Numbered from the stretch's first letter, positions 7,993 through 16,634 are shown. The stretch is 64,000 nt of DNA from Candidatus Nitrosopumilus sp. SW (GCF_006740685.1 NZ_CP035425.1:1093687-1157686), one strand, 5' to 3'. Translations and numbers: made by a program. Notes: a model not told the origin generated them from the sequence alone.

Positions 7993-8631
7993 CTACTCTA
8001 CAGTAATGATGCCTTGCATCCATGGGTGTACAATACAAAAGTAGTCGTATTCAAATGCAAGATCTAACTTGATTGAATAGGTCTCATTTGGCATCATTAA
8101 TCCACTATCAAACAACCCATCAGGACCATCATGTGGATTACCTGAAGTAATTGTATGTGCTACGGTATCGTGGTTTGTCCAGATTATCTCTGTACCTTCA
8201 GCTGTTGTTATGTCAGCTGGAATAAAACAAGTGTTGGATTCTTCACAACCTGGTACTCCTGTATCTGAAGGTATGCTGACTAGTTCAAGCAGTTTTCCAT
8301 CAGTTTGTTTGACAACTGGTGGAACATCCGGAATTATGTCTTCTACTACATCTGCAGTATTTTCAACTAATTCATCAACAGTGTCTGCTTCGACTACTGC
8401 CTCCCCTAATTCTGAGGTAATAATCGATGCTTTGTCAACTACATTTGATGCTCTTTCTTCAGTAATCTCTGGAATATTTTGTAGCTCGTTTGTTGTACGT
8501 TCAATGATGGCTTGCCCTTGTGGTTGAATTGAACCCTCTTGTGACATGCCAAGAGATCCTGCAAATGCTATTGCAATTGCAGTGATTGCTACAGACAATG
8601 CGATTCCAAATTTGTCGTTTGAATCTTTCAT
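7993..8631 (-). CDS. Amicyanin/plastocyanin-like membrane-anchored copper protein
   Basis: 212 residues: N-terminal anchor (about 8-28), acidic helical stalk (40-110), then a cupredoxin domain. Type 1 copper ligands are complete: His159 (VAHTITSG), Cys199, His202 and Met205 in FCIVHPWM, the short amicyanin-type loop C-x2-H-x2-M. The conserved GCEESNTC pair (Cys129/Cys135) is present. Expected to be an electron carrier on the outer face of the membrane, in line with the reliance of ammonia-oxidising archaea on copper carriers instead of c-type cytochromes. Same architecture as the gene at 5715, which lacks the Met ligand. Confidence 0.87.
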   Translation of the reverse strand: MKDSNDKFGIALSVAITAIAIAFAGSLGMSQEGSIQPQGQAIIERTTNELQNIPEITEERASNVVDKASIITSELGEAVVEADTVDELVENTADVVEDIIPDVPPVVKQTDGKLLELVSIPSDTGVPGCEESNTCFIPADITTAEGTEIIWTNHDTVAHTITSGNPHDGPDGLFDSGLMMPNETYSIKLDLAFEYDYFCIVHPWMQGIITVE

Positions 8632-8706
8632 ATTTTTTCTATGTCAAAATACTATATCATATCGTCTAAACAATGATTATGAAATTAAGCTGGATTTTTG
8701 ATGGTA

Positions 8707-9510
8707 TTATCGTGTTGGATGTGTTCTACTAATCTTATGTCCTTTCTTCCAGTTGTGCTCAAAATAGTCCACACACCAATCTTGGAATAATACTGTCTTC
8801 CCATAAAACATGTGTCTCAGATCTGGTTCTCCATCTGAAGTTGGAAATATTATGCCTGCCTCTTTCTCATTTAGAATCAAAATTATTCCTATTGATTTGA
8901 TTTCCTTGCGTTCAATCATTTTTTTCTTTATTAATTCATAGTATCCTATTTTCTCAAGTTTTGATGTTCTTCCTTCATGCTCATCTAGGTCTTCACTCAA
9001 AATGTGTCTATATTTTACACCTTCTTTGATTCTTTTTACTAAAACTTCTTCCATTCCTACTGGTGCTTCATTGATAATGTCACAAACATACTCTTTTGAG
9101 TTTTTGTAAATTTTCTTCCATGTGTCAAGTACGTTTGTAACTCCTTTGATGTGCTCACAATTCTCAAGTACTCCTAATCTTCTGCTAAACTTGATAGGTA
9201 AAACACTTACATCATGAGACGAAAAATATTTCTGATTTTTTGTAATGAAAAACATCAAAGGCATCTGGCTTAACATTAATTTTCCAATAGTTGTTATTCT
9301 AAAATGCTCATCTGATCCTTTTTTTACAAATCCTGTATTTGATAATCTTTCTAGATTTCGGTGTATTTCTTGTGATGTGACTCCAATTTTTTTTGCAAGC
9401 TCTGAAACACGAAATGGCTTATTATTGAGATTTGATAAAATCTTTAAACGTTGTTCACTAGCTAATTCCAAAAAATTTGAAGCAACTACCTCGTATTTGT
9501 CCTGTGTCAT
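8707..9510 (-). CDS. ArsR-type winged-helix regulator with FilR1-like domain
   Basis: 267 residues. N-terminal winged helix (about 8-75: SEQRLKILSNLNNKPFRVSE, LAKKIGVTSQEIHRNLERL, then a wing) followed by a C-terminal domain of the kind found in archaeal FilR1/DUF1724 regulators, containing the RHILSEDLDEHEG segment and a late strand pair (IIFPTSDGEPDLRHMFYG). Probably a DNA-binding repressor or activator sensing an unknown ligand. Divergent from nothing close; the copper protein gene lies downstream on the same strand. Confidence 0.75.
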   Translation of the reverse strand: MTQDKYEVVASNFLELASEQRLKILSNLNNKPFRVSELAKKIGVTSQEIHRNLERLSNTGFVKKGSDEHFRITTIGKLMLSQMPLMFFITKNQKYFSSHDVSVLPIKFSRRLGVLENCEHIKGVTNVLDTWKKIYKNSKEYVCDIINEAPVGMEEVLVKRIKEGVKYRHILSEDLDEHEGRTSKLEKIGYYELIKKKMIERKEIKSIGIILILNEKEAGIIFPTSDGEPDLRHMFYGKTVLFQDWCVDYFEHNWKKGHKISRTHPTR

Positions 9511-9618
9511 ATTTTTTCATTTTTTTTACAAGTTAAATTCTTTTCAAATTATCTCTCTGTTTGTAAGATATGTGATATAATCTAAGCTTGAAAATCAAAA
9601 TTTCCCTTTTTTTGAAAG

Positions 9619-10050
9619 TTATTTTACAATTAATACTGAACAAGGAGGATTTTTCATGAGATTTTCAACAGTGCTGTTGTAATATTTTTTCTCATACATT
9701 GTTGAGAGTTTGCTTTTAGAAATAACAATGAGATCTATGCTATTTGATTTTGCATATTTCGTGATGGCTTCAGATGGTAAATCACTTTTAATTATATTTG
9801 ATTTGATACTGATATTGTTCTTTTTTGCATCTTTTGTTAGTTGTTCTATATGTGACATTATCTCTTTTTTTACTCTCTCAAATTTTTTCTTGTCTGATGT
9901 TGACTGGAAAAAACCCAATGTAGATTTTTTTTCTACACAAGTAATGACTGATATTGTTGATTTGTTATCTTTTGCAATCTTTAATCCTGTCTTGAACCCC
10001 TTCTTACTACTTGCTGTTCCGTCATATGGAATGAGTATTTTTGAAAACAT
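9619..10050 (-). CDS. Universal stress protein (UspA) family
   Basis: 143 residues, one Usp domain: ILIPYDGTASSKKGFKTGLKIA at the start and PCSVLIVK at the end are diagnostic. The ATP-binding Usps carry G-x2-G-x9-G-(S/T) late in the domain; here the matching segment reads SKSKLSTMYEKKYYNST without glycines, so it probably does not bind ATP in the usual way. The upstream DNA is shared with the divergent antiporter gene. Confidence 0.85.
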   Translation of the reverse strand: MFSKILIPYDGTASSKKGFKTGLKIAKDNKSTISVITCVEKKSTLGFFQSTSDKKKFERVKKEIMSHIEQLTKDAKKNNISIKSNIIKSDLPSEAITKYAKSNSIDLIVISKSKLSTMYEKKYYNSTVENLMKNPPCSVLIVK

Positions 10051-10195
10051 CAGTGTATTTTACCAAAATACTGTTTAAAAATAATGCGTACTAGTAAAAT
10101 CATGGAAAACTTAGCCTCATTTTTATGATATTTCGTTTTAACATATTTTTGAGCTATGTATATTTAGAAATCTATCTCAATACTACTGAATTATT

Positions 10196-11401
10196 TTGGC
10201 TGAAGAATTTGTTTTCAATGTCCTTATACTGCTAGTTTCTGCAGTAATTTTAGGAGAGGTTTTCAAGAGATTAAAACTTCCTGCAATGGTTGGTCATTTA
10301 CTTGCAGGAGTTATTGTTGGACCAACTTTACTAAACCTTGTTCATACTGATGAATCGTTTTTGGTGTTCATCGATCTAGCTGTTTTCTTTTTGATGTTCT
10401 TGGCAGGACTAGAATTACATCCTGAAGAGATTAAAAAAGCCGGAAAAAAGGCTATGATTCTATCACTACTTGCATTCTCTATTCCATTTCTTGGCACGTT
10501 TGGAATCATGCATGTGCTTGATCAACCACTTGTTACGTCGTTATTTGTGTCGCTGACATTAGCAATTACTGCAGTTCCCGTTAGTGCAGTAGTGTTAATG
10601 GAATTTGGATTGCTAAAAAGCAAGCTTGGAACCACTGTAATGACTGCAGGTATTATCAATGATATTTTGTCTTTGGTGATTCTGGCAATTATCCTCCAAA
10701 TGTCAGTTGAACCTACTACCTCTGATGTTGATGTGATGGAAGTTCTAATATCTACTGGAAAGATCGTTGCTTTTATTGGTGGAATTTTCCTTGTTGACTT
10801 TTTACTAAGCAAATTCAGCCGTCATATTCCAACTACGTTTATTCCAATTTTTTCTAAACTAAAAACTCGAGAATCTGGATTTGCAATTTTGTTAATTGTA
10901 ACATTTACAATTTCAGTTATAGCAGAATTATCTGGACTACATTTCATCATTGGAACTTTCTTTGCAGGCCTGATTATCTATAGAAAACTGATTGGAAAAG
11001 AACACTTTGAAACAATTAACGATGTTTATGGGAAAATCACATTTGGATTCTTCTCGCCAGTATTCTTTGCTTTTATAGGTGCTGAACTTCACGCCCAATC
11101 CCTATCTGATGTCTTGCCTCTATTTCTGCTACTATTGGGAATTGCTATTGCTGGAAAAATTGGTGGTGGATTCTTGGGCGCAAAACTTGCAGGATTCTCC
11201 ACATCCAAGAGTAAGACAATAGGGTATTTGATGAATAGCAGAGGTATGGTTGAGCTTGTAATTGCTGTAATAGGATTAGAAGCAGGAATTATTGATCATA
11301 CATTATTCTCCGTTATCGTTGCAATTGGTTTTATTACTACTGTGTTAGCTCCTATCATGTCTAGATTCTCTTTAAAACATTCAAAGGAAGCAACCATATG
11401 A
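10196..11401 (+). CDS. Kef/CPA2-type cation:proton antiporter
   Basis: 401 residues, TTG start, about 12 transmembrane helices and no C-terminal TrkA-N domain. N-terminal LGEVFKRLKLPAMVGHLLAGVIVGPT and FLMFLAGLELHPEEI are hallmarks of the Na+/H+ exchanger family PF00999. Internal TAVPVSAVVLMEFG and GIINDILSLVIL correspond to the ion-binding helices (the Asp of NDILS). Likely exchanges Na+ or K+ for H+ across the cytoplasmic membrane for pH or salt homeostasis. Substrate not decided by the sequence. Confidence 0.88.
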   Translation: MAEEFVFNVLILLVSAVILGEVFKRLKLPAMVGHLLAGVIVGPTLLNLVHTDESFLVFIDLAVFFLMFLAGLELHPEEIKKAGKKAMILSLLAFSIPFLGTFGIMHVLDQPLVTSLFVSLTLAITAVPVSAVVLMEFGLLKSKLGTTVMTAGIINDILSLVILAIILQMSVEPTTSDVDVMEVLISTGKIVAFIGGIFLVDFLLSKFSRHIPTTFIPIFSKLKTRESGFAILLIVTFTISVIAELSGLHFIIGTFFAGLIIYRKLIGKEHFETINDVYGKITFGFFSPVFFAFIGAELHAQSLSDVLPLFLLLLGIAIAGKIGGGFLGAKLAGFSTSKSKTIGYLMNSRGMVELVIAVIGLEAGIIDHTLFSVIVAIGFITTVLAPIMSRFSLKHSKEATI

Positions 11402-11432
11402 CACAAAAACAATTCAAAGATTATAAGCAATT

Positions 11433-11756
11433 ATGTCTCACAATATTGTGAGTAGATTGAAAAATAAAATTCCTGCAAAAACATCTAATTCAAAAAAGGA
11501 TATCACTAAAAAAATTAAAAATTTAAAAGAAAAATATCGAAAACAACTTCAAATTGTTAAAGATGAAATCAAAAAAGCTGAACAACAAAGAATATCTTTT
11601 GAAGGATTGGATACAATTTCTCCATCTTCAATAACATCTATTCAGATGCGTAGAGAACGTTCGATATTAAAAGCAAAACAAGCAATTACCATTAGTTTGA
11701 ATCTTCAAAAAGAAATCAAAAAACTTGAGTTGCAATATTCAAAAACTATACAATAA
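11433..11756 (+). CDS. Basic coiled-coil hypothetical protein
   Basis: 107 residues, Lys-rich and predicted nearly all helical, with two coiled-coil-like blocks (about 20-50 and 75-105) separated by a Ser/Pro turn (TISPSSITSI). No signal or membrane segment. Forms a group with the next Ala/Lys-rich gene, both downstream of the antiporter. Possibly nucleic-acid binding; no family recognised. Confidence 0.55.
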   Translation: MSHNIVSRLKNKIPAKTSNSKKDITKKIKNLKEKYRKQLQIVKDEIKKAEQQRISFEGLDTISPSSITSIQMRRERSILKAKQAITISLNLQKEIKKLELQYSKTIQ

Positions 11757-11824
11757 AAAATTATTTTGTTTAATTAATTTTTTTAAATCAAAATTAAAAA
11801 ATACTCTAATTCAAAAATTCTGAT

Positions 11825-12322
11825 ATGGATCTTAAATCCCAAATAAAACACGCTAAAAGGGCAATTCATAATGCACAAGAAGTTAGAACTGCTTCTGAGA
11901 AACTGTTGGCAAAAAAATCAAAAAACCCAATACAACACTCTCAACTCAAAGAATTAACTAAGATTATGCATGACATTGAACTTGCAACTGAAAAAACCAT
12001 GAAAGGTGCAAAACTTGCTGAATCTCGTGCTCAATCTAGACTTTTGGCAGTAAAAAAAGCAACATCAAAAGCTGTTTCGTACACTAAAAAAGCAAAATAT
12101 GCTGCACTTGCTTCAAAAAAAGCAGCAAATTCTGCTTTGATAACCTCTAGAAAGATGAAAACATCACAATTAACAAAAAAATATCAAAAAACTTATCGTA
12201 TTCAAATCAATGCATCTATTCGTGCTGCTAAAACTGCAAAAGATGCTATGGAAAAAGCAGTAAAATCTTCAGAAATTGCCAGGATTGCAGCACGTATGCC
12301 TCTTGAGGAACTTCGTATTTAG
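11825..12322 (+). CDS. Ala/Lys-rich helical protein
   Basis: 165 residues composed of amphipathic repeats rich in Ala, Lys and Ser (for example KAKYAALASKKAANSALITS), predicted as continuous helix with no hydrophobic anchor. The composition recalls linker-histone tails or apolipoprotein-like helices. An AT-only stretch (11757-11824) separates it from the upstream gene. Function unknown; a chromatin-related role is a guess from composition. Confidence 0.55.
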   Translation: MDLKSQIKHAKRAIHNAQEVRTASEKLLAKKSKNPIQHSQLKELTKIMHDIELATEKTMKGAKLAESRAQSRLLAVKKATSKAVSYTKKAKYAALASKKAANSALITSRKMKTSQLTKKYQKTYRIQINASIRAAKTAKDAMEKAVKSSEIARIAARMPLEELRI

Positions 12323-12329
12323 ATCATCA

Positions 12330-14024
12330 TTACTTTGATTTATTTTCAAGTGATTCTACATATGGTTGATAATCATCATCTAATAGAATTGGATTACGTG
12401 AATAGTCTACGCTAACGCCTATAATTGTTGGAATGCTTTTTTCTTTTTTTGCTGCTTTAACATATTTTTGAAATTCTTTTACTGTTTTTGCATAGAACCC
12501 TTTAGCTCCAAAACTTTCTGCAAGCTTTACAATATCTGGATTCCCAAACTCTGTTGCCACACTTTGACCAAACTCATGATTTTGTTTTAGTTTAATCAAA
12601 TTTAATCCGTCATCTATCCATACTATTACTATTATTGGAATCTTTAGTCTTACTGCAGTTTCTATTTCTTGAACATTCATTAGAAAACCCCCATCTCCAG
12701 ACATTGCAACAATTGTTTTTTCTGGAAATGCTAATTTTGCACCTATTGCACCAGGTAATGCAAATCCCATAGATGCAAATCCATTAGGTATGATACATGT
12801 ATTTGGCTCGTATGTATTGTATACTTTTGCTATCCATAATTTGTGTGTCCCCACATCTGAAATTACAATATCTGAACGTTCTAACTCTTTTCTTACATCC
12901 AAGATGATTTTTTCTGGTTTCATTGGATATGCTGAATCATTTTCAAACGTATTGATTCTTTCAGTAACTTCATTTCGAATTTTTTGAAACTCTTCTGGCA
13001 TTTTCTTTCTAGGGTATGAAACTAGTTCCTTGTTAACACCGCATTGTTGATTCATTTCCTCTAAAATCTGATCAACTGCATACTGTACATCTGAAACAAT
13101 TTCTACATCTGGTCTATAGTATGTATACACCTCTGCAGGCGTAAAATCGATATGAACTATTTTTTTGTCTAGTTTTTCATTCCACATTTTTGGACTATAT
13201 TCAACAAGATCATATCCCACTGAAATCACAACGTCTGCGTCAAGTACTGCTTGTAATGCATGGTCTGCATCTTTTATCCCTAATGTGTGCAGATGAGTAT
13301 TCCAATCATCTGGAATTACTCCCTTTCCCATGAATGTGTTAATTGAACAGATTTTGGTTTTTTCAGCAAATTTTCTAACATGACTGCTTGCTTTTTCTCT
13401 AATACATCCATTTCCAACTATCATTATGGGTTTTTTTGCATCAAGGATGATCTTCGCAGCTTTTTTTATGAGAGTTTCATTGGCTTTTGGCCTGTATAGT
13501 TTTTTGTAGCCAATTGGAGGAATGTCTGATTCCTGCTTTGCTACATCTTGTGGCAATTCAATATGTGTTGCACCAGGTTTTTCTGTTAGAGCAATTTTAA
13601 ATGCTCTTCTAACAATTTCTGGAATATTTTGTGCGTTTCTAATTGACCAACTCCATTTTGTTATTGGTTCGAACATACTTACAACATTCAAATTTTGGTG
13701 GGATTCTTTGTGTAAGAGATATGAATCCGTTTGACCTGTAATTGCTAGTACTCTGGATCTATCCATATTTGCATTGGCTACTCCTGTTGCAAGATTAGTT
13801 GCACCTGGACCCAAAGTTGCAAGACATACTCCAACTTTCCCTGACAATCTTCCATACACGTCTGCCATAAATGCGGCTCCTTGTTCATGTCTTGTAAGAA
13901 TAAACTTAATTTTTGAATTATCAATAGACATCATAATATCTGAATTCTCTTCACCTGGAATTCCAAAAATATATTCTACATTCTCTTTCTCTAAACATTT
14001 AACAAAAAGATCAGAAGCTTTCAT
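12330..14024 (-). CDS. Acetolactate synthase, AlsS-like (thiamine diphosphate enzyme)
   Basis: 564 residues, full length. The catalytic Glu47 lies in RHEQGAAF, with TLGPGATNLATG after it. The thiamine diphosphate/Mg motif GDGGFLMN runs to WIDDG. Several stretches match the catabolic AlsS type (HQNLNVVSMFEPITK, YDLVEYSPKMWN, FGNPDIVKLAESFGAKG), with the Asp of the dimer half-site. It condenses two pyruvate to 2-acetolactate. No regulatory ilvN-type gene is adjacent, which also fits AlsS. Another ThDP decarboxylase activity cannot be excluded. Confidence 0.8.
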   Translation of the reverse strand: MKASDLFVKCLEKENVEYIFGIPGEENSDIMMSIDNSKIKFILTRHEQGAAFMADVYGRLSGKVGVCLATLGPGATNLATGVANANMDRSRVLAITGQTDSYLLHKESHQNLNVVSMFEPITKWSWSIRNAQNIPEIVRRAFKIALTEKPGATHIELPQDVAKQESDIPPIGYKKLYRPKANETLIKKAAKIILDAKKPIMIVGNGCIREKASSHVRKFAEKTKICSINTFMGKGVIPDDWNTHLHTLGIKDADHALQAVLDADVVISVGYDLVEYSPKMWNEKLDKKIVHIDFTPAEVYTYYRPDVEIVSDVQYAVDQILEEMNQQCGVNKELVSYPRKKMPEEFQKIRNEVTERINTFENDSAYPMKPEKIILDVRKELERSDIVISDVGTHKLWIAKVYNTYEPNTCIIPNGFASMGFALPGAIGAKLAFPEKTIVAMSGDGGFLMNVQEIETAVRLKIPIIVIVWIDDGLNLIKLKQNHEFGQSVATEFGNPDIVKLAESFGAKGFYAKTVKEFQKYVKAAKKEKSIPTIIGVSVDYSRNPILLDDDYQPYVESLENKSK

Positions 14025-14123
14025 AAGATTAGTTTACAATATTAACATAAAAGTAATTTGTAAATTTATTTTCTTATTGGTTAAAATTTAGAATGGAACA
14101 TAATTCAATATACTATGTTGATT

Positions 14124-14312
14124 TTAAACAACTTTTTTTAAACCAACATAGATTCCAAGTATTAGTACTCCTATAGCTCCTCCTAGAAAACCGATACCTA
14201 TAATCCAGTTCTCTCCAAATGGTTTTGAAAATGTCAAAATTAACACTGCAATTAAAAACAACACTCCAATTACTATGTACAAAATAGATTTTGACGTTAG
14301 AACTGACATCAT
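14124..14312 (-). CDS. Small two-helix membrane protein
   Basis: 62 residues with two hydrophobic segments (YIVIGVLFLIAVLILTF and IIGIGFLGGAIGVLILGIYVGL) joined by a short polar loop, ending in a basic tail. The competing frame at 14113-14355 gives a sequence of unlikely composition and is rejected. No family recognised. Confidence 0.6.
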   Translation of the reverse strand: MMSVLTSKSILYIVIGVLFLIAVLILTFSKPFGENWIIGIGFLGGAIGVLILGIYVGLKKVV

Positions 14313-14443
14313 AATTGTGTGTCAAATTAAAGTATAATATGTTGTTGTGATCCAATATGGCGTGATATTTTTTACATATCTTTAGCTTATTTTCCTACTC
14401 TTAGCTTAAGAAAATCTAAGTATGTTTATGACTAAAATAATTC

Positions 14444-14839
14444 ATGGAACAAAAATCTACGTGGTCTGATTTGAAAAGTGAATACTACCACAATTTAAGA
14501 ATGCTTGATGCATCTATACAGGCAGCAAATAACGCAACACTTGAAATGAATCGAATTTACTTGGATGTAATCAAAAAATCCCGAAATTCCACGCCTGAAA
14601 TAATGAAAAAGTTTTCAGATACTTGGATTGATTCCATCCCGAAAACCAGTCTTGAAAACATGCCATCCTTGAAGAATAATTATGAAAAAATTAAATCAAA
14701 TCCTACCCTTGAAAATTTTGAAACCTTTGGAGCAGAACTTCAGAAAAATATTAAACAAAAATCTATTTCTGAAATGGCATCCTATTGTCAAATAATGACG
14801 TCATTTTATGATTCCTGGAAAGATATGTGGCCAAACTGA
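14444..14839 (+). CDS. Helical hypothetical protein, possibly phasin-like
   Basis: 131 residues, mostly amphipathic helix, with an N-terminal block (YYHNLRMLDASIQAANNATLEM) and a Trp-rich end (SFYDSWKDMWPN). The helical layout slightly resembles phasins or PhaE-type polyhydroxyalkanoate proteins; that is a weak comparison only. No transmembrane segment. Stand-alone gene. Confidence 0.5.
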   Translation: MEQKSTWSDLKSEYYHNLRMLDASIQAANNATLEMNRIYLDVIKKSRNSTPEIMKKFSDTWIDSIPKTSLENMPSLKNNYEKIKSNPTLENFETFGAELQKNIKQKSISEMASYCQIMTSFYDSWKDMWPN

Positions 14840-14885
14840 CAAAAATATTGGTGTGTGCTAATGGGTATGGAAAGTTGTAGAAATG

Positions 14886-14920
14886 ACATCACAGTTAATC
14901 ATTTAGCCGTATTGTGATGT
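14886..14920. other. Perfect 8-bp inverted repeat in gene-free 14840-15116
   Basis: ACATCACA at 14886-14893 and TGTGATGT at 14913-14920 are exact complements separated by 19 bases. The rest of the 277-bp gap is AT-rich with nothing else I can name. It could be a stem-loop 3' of the upstream gene or a dimeric protein site. Confidence 0.35.
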
Positions 14921-15116
14921 AGAAATTAATTATGATGTACTGTTCTAACATTGTTTCTTGAAAATATTATTTCAAGCTTAAATTATTCATAGAGTTTCAA
15001 AAATAATTTTAAATTATAGTTGATCTGATCGTAACTTTTCTAACTAAAAAAAATTAACAAAAGCTCAGTTTGAATATTTACTTGGGATTTAAACAGTAAT
15101 AATTCTTAATTTTTTT

Positions 15117-15449
15117 ATGGCAAAAGCAAAAAGCAGAGTCAAAAAAGTTGCTAAAAAAGCTAAACGCACTGTAAAACGTACAGCAAGAAAAGCAGCAAAG
15201 ACTACAAGACGAAAGGCCAAGAAGACTGCAACTAAAGCTAAACGTACTGCTAAACGTACTGCAAAAAAAGCAGTAAGTAAAGCAAAACGTAGAGCACAAC
15301 AAGTTGCAAACAGAAGAAAGAAAGATCTTCAAAAAGCCGAAAACAAAGTCAAAAGTATGAAAAAGGCTTTACGAACTGCAGAAAAATCTGCAAGAAAAAG
15401 AAAGTCTGATTATACAAAGGCACTCAAAAAAGCAACCCAAACAAAGTAG
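15117..15449 (+). CDS. Histone H1-like Lys/Arg-rich protein
   Basis: 110 residues, overwhelmingly Lys, Arg and Ala. The first 60 residues are repeats of the AKRTAKRTAKKA kind like the tail of linker histone H1 or bacterial Hc1; the C-terminal half (about 65-105) is a Lys-rich helix. No globular core. Likely binds DNA and helps compact it alongside the histone at 33668. Role inferred from composition only. Confidence 0.6.
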   Translation: MAKAKSRVKKVAKKAKRTVKRTARKAAKTTRRKAKKTATKAKRTAKRTAKKAVSKAKRRAQQVANRRKKDLQKAENKVKSMKKALRTAEKSARKRKSDYTKALKKATQTK

Positions 15450-15492
15450 ACTCAAAACTACTCTTTTTCTTTATTTTATATCGAACTTAACT

Positions 15493-15978
15493 TCATGATT
15501 GTTTTTTATTCTGAATTTTCGAGGTTTTGGGATAAATTTGAATCATCTCTTCACTAAATTTATGGTTTGGAATAATTACTCGTACCCCCTCTTCAGTAAC
15601 TGCCGTAGTTTTAGTTAGATGTAATCCTGTGATTTTGCATCTAACATAATCAAACTCTATTGTATCGCCCACGTTGATTTGAGGATTCAAAAATATGCTT
15701 ATTCCTGCAATCGCATTTTTTAGTTGATTTTGTAGGGCAATTCCGATTACCACTGCAGCAGCACCGATAGAAGTAATCATCTCTAAGGCAATATCAAACA
15801 ACCCAAAAAATGTGCCTAGATAGAATAATTCTCCAAAAGTGATGAAGAGAAGAATCATGCCTAATAGTTTATCAGAACCTTGCAGATCTTGCAGTTTTTT
15901 ATTGATTATTTGTCGTGTAACAAGATACAAAATTGCAGTTATTGCTAAAGACAATACTGCAAAAAACAGTTCAGTCAA
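15493..15978 (-). CDS. Small MscS-type mechanosensitive channel-like protein
   Basis: 161 residues, three transmembrane segments. The pore helix has the MscS pattern (SIGAAAVVIGIALQNQLKNAIAGISIFLNPQINVGDTIEF) followed by part of the beta domain ending with VIIPNHKFSEE. The alpha-beta cytoplasmic vestibule of canonical MscS (286 residues) is missing, so this is a reduced version. Likely a membrane tension or ion channel. A short gene follows 3 bp upstream on the same strand. Confidence 0.75.
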   Translation of the reverse strand: MTELFFAVLSLAITAILYLVTRQIINKKLQDLQGSDKLLGMILLFITFGELFYLGTFFGLFDIALEMITSIGAAAVVIGIALQNQLKNAIAGISIFLNPQINVGDTIEFDYVRCKITGLHLTKTTAVTEEGVRVIIPNHKFSEEMIQIYPKTSKIQNKKQS

Positions 15979-15981
15979 AAT

Positions 15982-16230
15982 CTATTGAAGAATATCCTTT
16001 TCATAAAATTCTGCAATACTGTCCTTGACTATAATTTTTGAATTTTTTTTAAACTCAAATGATTCAGAAAAATTTGCCTTAATTATATTCAAATCAACTG
16101 ATGCGCCATCTTCAAGTGCAACATAATTGCGTGGTATAGAATTATCTGCTCTTTTCCACTTTCCATGTAACTTGCAAACATCAAAGAGTTTATGCAGTTT
16201 AGAATTGTCATGAATTTGATTATTTATCAT
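15982..16230 (-). CDS. Small hypothetical protein
   Basis: 82 residues, soluble, with a short pattern CKLHGKWKRADNSIPRNYVALEDG and a beta-rich C-terminus (KIIVKDSIAEFYEKDIL). It stops 3 bp before the MscS-like gene, so the pair is probably one transcript. No family recognised. Confidence 0.5.
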   Translation of the reverse strand: MINNQIHDNSKLHKLFDVCKLHGKWKRADNSIPRNYVALEDGASVDLNIIKANFSESFEFKKNSKIIVKDSIAEFYEKDILQ

Positions 16231-16425
16231 TATGTAAACTCCTTTTCAATTCTTTTATGGATATGTTTGAAAATTTATGTGAGTATCTATCTATAATTTT
16301 TTTAACTACCAGTCCTTTCATGTTGGCAAAATGTTATCACACCACATGTTATAAAACCATCGATTAAAACTTGTGTAAATTATTAATGCAATAATTTTTA
16401 AATGAATTATGTAAGACTGATTATA

Positions 16426-16486
16426 CGATTTTGGTGTAGAGAGTGATGATATTACCTACGACACACACACTCTTTACATCAAATCG
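16426..16486. ncRNA. Candidate structured small RNA: long hairpin
   Basis: Bases 16426-16445 pair with 16468-16486: 19 base pairs with one bulged T and two G:U pairs, leaving a 22-base loop (16446-16467). A TTTTTAAAT stretch about 25-30 bp upstream of the + strand stem could be its TATA box. It lies in the otherwise gene-free 16231-16634 region before TFB. Such a long stem with compensating wobble pairs is unusual in AT-rich DNA. Strand undecided; the + strand is favoured by the TATA-like box. Confidence 0.45.
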
Positions 16487-16542
16487 AGTTTGTTTAAAAA
16501 ATACAATGATTGTTGCATGAATGCAAGATTAAACGTAAAATT

Positions 16543-16589
16543 TTTTCAGCTCATCAATTGATTTTCAGCTCATCAATTGATTTTCAGCT
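16543..16589. repeat. 19-bp tandem repeat upstream of TFB
   Basis: A 19-bp unit (TTTTCAGCTCATCAATTGA) occurs at 16543-16561 and 16562-16580 and again in part at 16581-16589. It ends about 16 bp before the TATA-like box at 16605 and may bind a regulator. Confidence 0.6.
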
Positions 16590-16604
16590 AGTGATTTTAT
16601 GAAT

Positions 16605-16614
16605 AATTATATGA
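16605..16614 (+). promoter_or_regulatory. TATA box of the TFB gene
   Basis: AATTATATGA centred about 26 bp before ATG 16635. It decides that start, because the earlier in-frame ATG at 16599 lies upstream of the box. Confidence 0.5.
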
Positions 16615-16634
16615 TAACATTCAAAATTATCTAT

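Noticed and set aside
14113-14355. 80-codon alternative frame over the small membrane protein
   Set aside because: Poor composition; the 62-residue frame gives two clean membrane segments.
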